Below the pieces are notes generated by a model. It saw only the letters and a program-made list of their open reading frames with translations. It was not told the origin of the DNA and did not search any database. The position numbers and the translations under genes were made by a program. Shown here piece after piece: positions 56,551 through 64,000 of a DNA stretch of 64,000 bases. This DNA comes from Cyclina sinensis (taxonomy: Eukaryota > Mollusca > Bivalvia > Venerida > Veneridae). The stretch spans positions 39,835,241-39,899,240 of the forward strand of contig JAAONU010000016.1 in the NCBI GenBank assembly GCA_012932295.1, in the 5' to 3' direction. The number at the start of each line of letters is the position of its first letter. The first letter of the stretch is position 1.

Positions 56551-57197
56551 AGGCTCTTGGTCGCTCACCTGAGCACCACTGAACTGTGTCTTTATATAGG
56601 ACATGTGTCCTGTATGGCTACATAAAACATCTTTTGCCAAATGCTTTTGGTGTTTCATCTTTGTATATATTTGTTTCCTTATATATACCTACATAAATCA
56701 AAGTTGGAATAAAACTATTTTGAAACTAACATAGTAACTGTATCTTAACTTGAGTTTATGTAACACTTCTGACCAATAAGCCGAGCCAATTTTTACTACA
56801 TGGGAAAAATTTGGATAATTTTGGCAGAGAACTTTGAGATAATGCTACATGCTGTTTTATGTATATCTAAGCATCATATTTTAAAAGTACCAGGCCTTTT
56901 AATTCTGAACAGTAAGATTTCCAAAAATTTGCTCTGTGTTAGTCTATGTACAAAAAGTGTCTTTGCAAGTGACTTATTTTGACTAAAGTTTTTCATTCTA
57001 GCTGCAACAGCAACCAGAGTTCCAAATGAAATGGAATTTTTTAAACAACTTTAGCAGAGCTTGGTACCAGGAATATCTGATGCAAAGCTTCATCAACTCT
57101 GACTGGTTTAAGAGATGTTGCTTAAAGTCTAAGCTGATGATGGACACTGCGTACAACAAAAGCTCACCATGAGTATGTTGTGTTCAGGTGAGTTAAA
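56551..57197. mobile_element. short element bounded by GCTCACCTGAG / TCAGGTGAGTTAAAA
   Basis: GGCTCTTGGTCGCTCACCTG at the left and TGTTCAGGTGAGTTAAAA at the right are the same ends as at 51163-52014. Old and AT-rich, no gene. Confidence 0.65.
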
Positions 57198-58637
57198 ACC
57201 TAAAAAATCAAGTTACAATGACTTTTTCATAATATTAAAGCATCTTTTCCAACTTTAAAATAAAGAATTGATTTTTACATTTCATATGATCCAAAGGTGT
57301 ATTTCCATTGGACTAATAATTGGGTTAATCATTTAATTTCTTCTGAATATGCATTTTTACTCCCCCCACCCCTCAACCCCCAACAACCCCTAAACTAGGA
57401 ATTCCAAGTCTTGACTGGCAATTAACTAGAATCATCAATGCTCAACTGAAAATAATCTGAAAATAATGGACTGCAACAGTTCTGAAAATAATCTTATGTA
57501 CAAATCTTTTCTTTCTTTTTTTTTCAATCTTACTCCACTGCAGTAACAAAAGTACATATAATTTACCTCTTATCACTAATTTCCCATAATAATTCCATCC
57601 CAGGAAATATTCATTATAATAACTTTGTAAACACAAATGTTTACCTTTGTTTTCTCTATAAAAATGTGAAATTTCTTTCAGGTTGTGATGCTAATGAACA
57701 TTGTTACAGTTAATTAATTAGGGTACTTTAGAGTGCGTTACCTTTGTTTCTCCTCTAACAGCATAATAAATGTCAAATCTGACATGAAATTATTCTTGAC
57801 ACATCACTGTCATGCAGTATGTTGTAAATTTCATGTTACTTTCACTGTCAGTTTGACACATTGAATTACTAAACTTATAAAACTACAATGAAATTTTAGC
57901 CTGTGGATGAATTGTAGATACAATAGATACATTTATATTTATCAGGCCTTCAACTTGCATCAGTCAAAAAAGTAGGAAAAAAGTAGGAGGGTTTCTGGGA
58001 AAAAAATAGGAATATTTTTAATAAAAAAATGTTTGATATGAATATTATAACATTATGATGTTCATAGAAATTTAAGCAGACTGTTACCTTGACTGGTGGT
58101 TATTCTCACCATTAAAAGATAGTTCTTTATATCTTGATTACTTGCCTGCTGTCACTTGCCAAGTTTCTGCTGTTGAAATCTGTGGCCATCTGAACTCAGC
58201 CTGAAATTTTTTTAATCTATTAATCCACAACAGACAGACAAAACATGTTTTATGTACTTATATTGCCATGCTTTATTGTAACAATGGTATCGTTACAGGA
58301 TTTAAAAGAGTGACAAGCAACACGTCAGTATGCTTGAAGAAATTACAAAGAAGATTACAAATTAGCAGCTTAATATGGTTATTACAATAACTCTAATAAC
58401 ATGGTTATATTCTAGCAGTTAGGGTGATTACAACAAAGCATACAACTGAATTATGACCCATATAATTAACATTTAAACCTTAAACATTATGTAAAATGAA
58501 ACACAATCAAATAGATTATATACTAGCAGTTAGGGTGATTACATCAAGGCAAATAACTGGCTTATGTTCTACATGATAAACAACAATGCAATTGGTTGAA
58601 CTCCAGAAGCAAAGAAATTATACAGGTATTATACACA
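57198..58637. other. gene-free sequence
   Basis: AT-rich. 58396-58450 and 58509-58563 share TATACTAGCAGTTAGGGTGATTAC. No coding region. Confidence 0.5.
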
Positions 58638-60165
58638 TCAAGCAAAATGACTTAACTCAGCAGGCATAACCTCTCTTTCTTTGTCATCTAATTTCTTCTT
58701 ACTCTCTTGCTCTTTCTGCAATGATTCTTTCTCCCTTTCCTTTGCCTGTTTGTTTTCAGTTGCTTTTTTCTCTTTCAAAAGGTTTTCTGCTTTTTCAGCC
58801 TCTATTCTGAGTATTTCTTCTTGGCTTGCCTTACACAGGTCAAGAGTTCCTTACTTATAGGCACTTCAGTCACCTTACCATACATACTAACAATGTCTTT
58901 TAACAGCCTAGGTCAAAGTGTTCTCTAGTTATTGATCAGAAACCGTTTTTAGGATGAAGGTCCCTGTGAGCTTGACCTTTGACCTAATGACCTCAAAATC
59001 AATAGTGGTCATCTACTGCTGATGACCAACCAGCACAACAAGTTTGGTGAACCTAGGTTAAAGCGTTCTCTAGTTATTGATGGGAAACCATTTTTAGGAT
59101 GAAAGTCTCTGTGATCTTGACCTTTGACCTAATGACCTCAAAGTCAACAGGGGTCATCTACTGGTGATGACCAACCAGCATACCAAGTTTGGTGAACCTA
59201 GGTCAAAGCGTTCTCTAGTTATTGATCAGAAACCGTTTTTAGGATGAAAGTCTCTGTGAGCTTGACCTTTGACCTAATGACCTCAAAGTCAATAGGAGTC
59301 ATCTACTGCTGATGACCAACCAGCATACCAAGTTTGGTGAACCTAGGTCAAAGCGTTGTCTAGTTATTGATCGGAAACTGTTTTTAGGATGAAGGTGCCT
59401 GTGAGCTTGACCTTTGACCTAATGATCACAAAATCGATAGGGGTCATCTACTGGTGATGACCAACCAGCATACTATGTTTGGTGAACCTAGGTCAAAGCA
59501 TTCTCTAGTTATTGATCGGAAACCGTTTTAAGAATGAAGGTCCCTGTGAGCTTGACCTTTGACCTAATGACCTCAAAATCAATAGTGGTCATCTAATGGT
59601 GAAGACCAACCAGCATACCAAGTTTGGTGAACCTAGGTCAAAGCGTTCTCTAGTTACTGATCGGAAACGAAGTGTCTACCGATGGACCGACCGACAGACC
59701 GACAGACCTATCGACCGACTGAGCAACATTTGCAAAACTATATGCTCCCTCATCTTCGATGGGGAGCTTAAAAACCAGATGATGGCACTTTAAACACCCA
59801 GTGTTTCTTCTTCTGTAACCTGATCAATGTGTGACATGGGCTTAAGTATACTTGTTTTAAGTCAACTCCTCCTCTTTGAGAACTTGTTGAAGTAACAGCA
59901 ACAGGTTTTGTGAATAGCAACTTCTGTGACTTATCTTTTGCTTCTTTGATGCACTGTTTGTGTGTCTGATTATCAGCATGAGTCAAGATTTGTTGTACTC
60001 CACTATTAGAACAGGAGATGCTCTTTGAACATACTATACAGAATGCAGCAGATGGATCTGATGCATCATGACGACACCAGCCACTTAGACTGGACCATTA
60101 TTGTCCAGCTTAACTAACCAAGCAGAGTTGAACTTAGTTTTACCACCGGCATTGTTAGCTATGTT
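58638..60165 (-). pseudogene. zinc-finger protein pseudogene split by an inserted repeat array
   Basis: The minus-strand 5' part (about 60165-59773) encodes FNSAWLVKLDNNGPV. After a 1-base shift it encodes GWCRHDASDPSAAFCIVCSK and ILTHADNQTHKQC, a Cys2-His2-like finger. This N-terminus is typical of a family of transposon-derived (TTF/BED-like, ZNF862-type) animal proteins. The 3' part (about 58903-58638) encodes VSMYGKVTEVPISKELLTCV and, after another shift, a charged coiled coil ending at a stop. Between them lies a tandem-array element (58905-59772). The large middle of the protein is absent, so it was deleted before or during insertion. At least two frame breaks and the missing core make it a clear pseudogene. 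The family call is from memory of the motifs. Confidence 0.65.
58905..59772 (-). mobile_element. inverted copy of the ten-unit array element, truncated
   Basis: Reverse complement of the type at 53277-54905: six units of about 145 bp starting mid-unit (CCTAGGTCAAAG), then CCGACCGACAGACC and TGCAAAACTATATGCTCCC. The end carrying CTTGTTAA is missing. Confidence 0.8.
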
Positions 60166-60190
60166 GGAATATATATATATATTGCATATA

Positions 60191-60222
60191 TAATCAGACA
60201 CACAAACAGTGCATCAAAGAAG
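60191..60222 (+). repeat. 32-bp inverted copy of pseudogene sequence in an AT microsatellite
   Basis: Exactly the reverse complement of 59941-59972 (encoding part of the zinc-finger region), with TATATATA on both sides. Confidence 0.92.

Positions 60223-60223
<1 letters not shown>

Positions 60224-60281
<58 letters not shown>
60224..60281 (+). repeat. (AT)n microsatellite
   Basis: About 27 AT units; a shorter run lies at about 60169-60190. Confidence 0.95.
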
Positions 60282-60283
<2 letters not shown>

Positions 60284-60759
60284 ATGCAAGAAGCCACTAA
60301 GAGAATTTGCAAGTAATGAATACATTTTTATATCCATCCAAATTAGTCTGTTATTTGATATTTTATTCTTTTTCTGTCACGAATTTAAACTTAAGCTGAT
60401 TGAAACAAGAATTTAGACTTAAGCTGATTATAACAAGAATTTGGTAAAACCAAAACTCCCCAAGTACTTTTTGTTCAGAATGGAAGAAAACTATGAAATG
60501 TACTATCAATGGTATTTCAATGAAAAGTGAAATTAAATACTTTTTAAGTTATAGTAAGGATAATCATAATGAAACATATTTGAGGATTTATAGTATAAAA
60601 AAAAACACATTTGTGAGGACAGTTGATTTATTGCAAAATTTACCTGCTACTTGTTTAATCTGCGAATGTTTGCCAGAATTATTTAATCACAACAAGAGTT
60701 GTAAAGTGCTTGGCTTGCAGGTGTAAAAAGTAGACCTGTACTTCATATAATCAGTGTTG
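60282..60759. other. gene-free sequence
   Basis: AT-rich. A 77-codon frame at 60493-60726 has no motif I recognise. Confidence 0.4.
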
Positions 60760-61611
60760 TTCTCCAGAATTCCAGCTGACAAGCCATTGATTTATCTATC
60801 TATTGGGGTTGCTATATTAAGTTTTATAAAGGGAGATAATGAAAAAACTAACTGATGTAAAGTGATGGTTCTTTAAGACTGCACTTCCTCTCATAGGTCA
60901 TTATAACTACAAGAAGTTTTTATTCAATTTTCTTAAACACGTTTCATGTTATTTTCCTAACAAGCATTATAAGGTATTATAAAGGGAGATAATTAGAAAA
61001 CCCAGTAATGTAGGTTATGGTTCTTTGACACTACACTTCCTCTCACTAGTCTCTACAACTGTGTGGAGTTTCAATGAGGTATCGTTGATAGTTTAGAAGT
61101 TGTACTCTGGACAATAATTATTAAACATTTAAAGTATCTTAAAAAAAATAAGCAAGGTAGACATATGGTTATTAAACAGTGCACTTTCGCTCACTAGTAT
61201 CTGACTGTGAAGTTTTAATCAAATTCCTTCAATACTTTCCAAATTAATATCCAGACAAGCATTATTAAGTATTATAAAGGGAGATACTTCAAAAACTAAG
61301 TAAATTAGAGTTATGGTTCTTTGACACTGCACTTCTTCTGACTAGTCTCTATAACTGTGTGAAGTTTCAATGAGATATCCTGGACAGTTTAGGAGTTATA
61401 TTCCCGACAAGCATTATTAACTTAAGGGACATAATTAAAAAAATATGCAAGGTAGAATTATGGATCTTGGACTTCCTCACTGGTCTCTATCAATGTGTTA
61501 AGTTTCAATCAAATTCCATCAATACTTTTTAAGTTATTCTCCAGATGAGAGTGACAGATGGAAGGACGGACAAGGCAGCGACTATATGCTCTCCCTTCAT
61601 GGAGCATAAAA
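60760..61611 (-). mobile_element. GAGCATATAG-type element with ~148-bp units, inverted
   Basis: Ends GACTATATGCTCTCCCTTCATGGAGCATAAAA, the inverse of the head at 52561. Internal units share AAAGGGAGATAAT and TTATGGTTCTTTGACACTG, with spacing of about 152, 148, 148 and 147. Confidence 0.7.
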
Positions 61612-61758
61612 AATATGATTATACAGATTCTGGCTATTCAAACAATATGCAATTGTTTATATTGTCACCAAGCTACAATAATGTAACATAAAGTAGTGAC
61701 AGCAAAAAAATAAAAATGTAAAGCTTTGCAATTAAGATTGATTACTTTCAAATGATTA

Positions 61759-61790
<32 letters not shown>

Positions 61791-63344
61791 TCAATCTCTT
61801 GTAAAAACTATCATTCATATATAAGGAAGAAAGATTTTTTTCAACATATGATTTTTAAAAGTTTTTAAAAGGCACATTTTAAAGTAACCAAATACCCTCA
61901 GCAGCACATCACTGGGTATTATCTTAACATGCATGCTTCTAGAGTTCTACCAAACAACTTTAAGCATAATTAATACATGCAGATACTGACCTTCAAAACA
62001 AAACCTGCCATCAGGGGAGTAGCATGCCACACTTTTCATCAACAGAAACTTGCCAGTTTGACAGCATTACCATTTTATCTGCAAATATAACTAATACCAA
62101 GATCGTGGGCTTTTTTTTTAGTTAGTAACTGTGGAACAGTTGAAGGCCTGATTTATTTAATGGTTATTTAACACTTTGTATAACTTAATGCTGACTTAAA
62201 GGTCTGACCCACAAAGTTTAACTTAAAAACATTATTCTTTCAAATAAAGACAATTCAAAATATCATTTCAAAAAACATGATTTTATGCTTCTACATGCCT
62301 AGAAAGCAGAAGAAAACAAGGATATCATAGAAACAATGGATGCTCCCAAAACAAACACGAGAGTATAAAAGAATGTGCAGTTGAGGAAGCTGTAGATAGT
62401 TGTTTTGTGTTTCATGAAGGGAAATATTATGAAACTATTGTCGAAACTGAATGAAAAGTAATTGGGGGTGTCGGCTCATATAATAGGGGGTGTGATTACT
62501 TATAGGGTACTAAGGTAAATGTTGAAACAGAATTTGTTTAATGTTAAATGTTTGGGTTATAATAAAGTTGTATGTCCTCTTAAATCTTTACAAAAGCAAC
62601 AAATAAAATGGAATTATAAGGAAACACTTTATTACATATTGGTATGTCAAAACTGGAAACGTCGGGTGCTGGCTGATTACTAAAAATTTTCAGTCAAAAT
62701 TTCCAAGGTATAAATGACATAATTATTCTTTATGTTCTATATAAAAATAATTCAAAGCACTGTCACACCTAACCAGACCCATTTTAGATTACAAATCCAT
62801 CAAATCCATTTTTGAAGAATTATCATAGCACTGACATAAAATAAAGGAAAAAGTCCTGGTCATGTAACTTCTAATACTTCTAATACAGTTTGCCAGTCAC
62901 AGGTGCTCATAATGAAATCTTAAATCTTAGAAAGAAAAACGGGATTATGTATGTATGTTCCTCAAATAAAACTGCTCTAACCTGGTAATACTACTCGTAT
63001 TGTATTGGCAGTGAGCTGCACTTCACCAAACACAATGTCCTCTCTTATCTTTTCCACTAAAATGTCAAAATACATCCACAAAGAAATTTCCACCAAAACA
63101 AGACTACAACTCCAAACCTATTGCACTAATTTGTTGAAAGTTCATAAAATGTTAGAAAACAATAAGAGAAATGCACTGTACAGGAACAATAACTTTCTAA
63201 GTAACTTTTGGAATTATCTCTCTTGTTTAAATATTACTTGTACACTTCCTATGAAACTTTCGATAAATTTCACTCTGTGGTTGCTGAGAAATAGTCTGAA
63301 CAAAAATTAATACTTCAAAACGCATGAAATAGGCATAACTGTGA
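61612..63344. other. gene-free sequence with (CA)15
   Basis: A CA microsatellite is at 61761-61790. No gene is recognised. A 101-codon frame at 63005-63310 has no ordinary protein features. Confidence 0.5.
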
Positions 63345-64000
63345 TCAAGAGGGCCATGATACCCCTGGATCACTCACCTGAGTACTTTGCCTGAGGGTCT
63401 ACCTTAAAGCAAACATCAGATGCAACATTTCATTTTCTAACTAAAGATATTCAAAGATCTCATATTTTATACAAAGGCAATTTCGTGATAACAGCTTGTG
63501 AGAAGATGTCAATTGAAGATTGAAGCCATATATTTGAAGAAAACCTATTTTTAGCTCTGGTGGCCATTTTGTTCAATGGAGCAGAACCGTTTAAGCAATT
63601 TTAAAGCAAGGGTATGTAAGGAACATTTCCGTGAAATTTGATGGAAAATTACCTTGCCATTGAGGAGGAGATGCTGTTTGATTTCTTTTCTACTTATAGC
63701 TCTTGCAGCCCTTATGTGCAAGGGAGCAGAATGGTTTGAGCAATTTTAGAAAAGGGCATTATAAAGAACATTTTTGTCAAATTTGGTTTAAAATGGCCAA
63801 GTGGTTTTTGAGGAGATGTCATTTCAAGCAAAATATTGACAAAAATCTATTTTTACCTCTGGTGGCCATTTTGTTCAATGGAGCAGAACTGTTTTAGCAA
63901 TTTTACTAGGGGGCTATGAAAGGAACATATCTGTGAAATTTGGTGGAAAATCTCCCAATGGTTTAGGAGGAGATGTGGTTTGAACTTTTTTCTATTTTTA
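63345..64000. mobile_element. short element of the GCTCACCTGAG family, cut by the window end
   Basis: Head CAAGAGGGCCATGATACCCC...CACTCACCTGAGTAC matches 51163. GGTGGCCATTTTGTTCAATGG recurs 302 bases apart, with a degenerate copy midway (about 151-bp units). Confidence 0.7.

Overview
The window is eukaryotic nuclear DNA, AT-rich and intron-bearing, from an invertebrate animal and most probably a bivalve mollusc. The evidence is GT-AG intron architecture, an NXPE-family gene, tRNA-derived SINEs, P-, hAT- and pogo-type transposase genes, and several families of short repeats whose ends carry CTCACCTGAG / CTCAGGTGAGCT or TTTATGCTCC / GAGCATATAG with internal tandem arrays. Assignment to bivalves rests on recalled repeat style and is inference. 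Only one gene looks like an ordinary host gene: NXPE-like, 18584-20266, minus strand.

Layout. (1) 191-15312 is a 15.1-kb DNA transposon bounded by diverged terminal inverted repeats of about 350 bp and an 8-bp duplication CAATGAGC. It holds a PIF1-like helicase followed at once by a PHD-finger protein (plus strand, next to the left TIR). It also holds an SGNH-hydrolase-like protein (plus, centre) and a P-superfamily transposase (minus, next to the right TIR). The middle is filled with diverged tandem modules into which other elements have jumped. (2) 15313-22200 is flanking DNA with the NXPE gene, a 679-bp duplication upstream of it, and a hairpin. (3) 22201-29972 is a pogo-type element with perfect 25-bp TIRs and a TA duplication. 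Its seven-exon DDE transposase gene ends in a PHD finger. A SINE sits inside this element, and a complete 2.96-kb hAT element with 8-bp duplication TCATCGAG sits inside the SINE. (4) 30-33.8 kb is repeat-rich and gene-free. (5) 33805-42837 is a 9-kb foldback element with arms of about 2.6 kb built from (GGAAC)n-edged modules. (6) 42.8-64 kb is gene-poor DNA with a second inverted-repeat element (47189-50466), many short elements with about 145-bp tandem arrays, and a zinc-finger pseudogene at 58638-60165 cut open by one such array.

How the genes work together. Inside element (1) the helicase and transposase genes lie just inside opposite TIRs and converge. This suggests that the TIRs provide both promoters and that helicase, PHD protein and transposase belong to one mobility module. 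All three autonomous-type genes in the window carry small lesions: +1 shifts in the helicase/PHD and P-type transposase genes, and one TAG each in the pogo and hAT transposases. The copies are therefore recently inactivated, or carry assembly errors.

Limits: all family calls are by eye from motifs, no database search was run, and boundaries of the short repeats are approximate.
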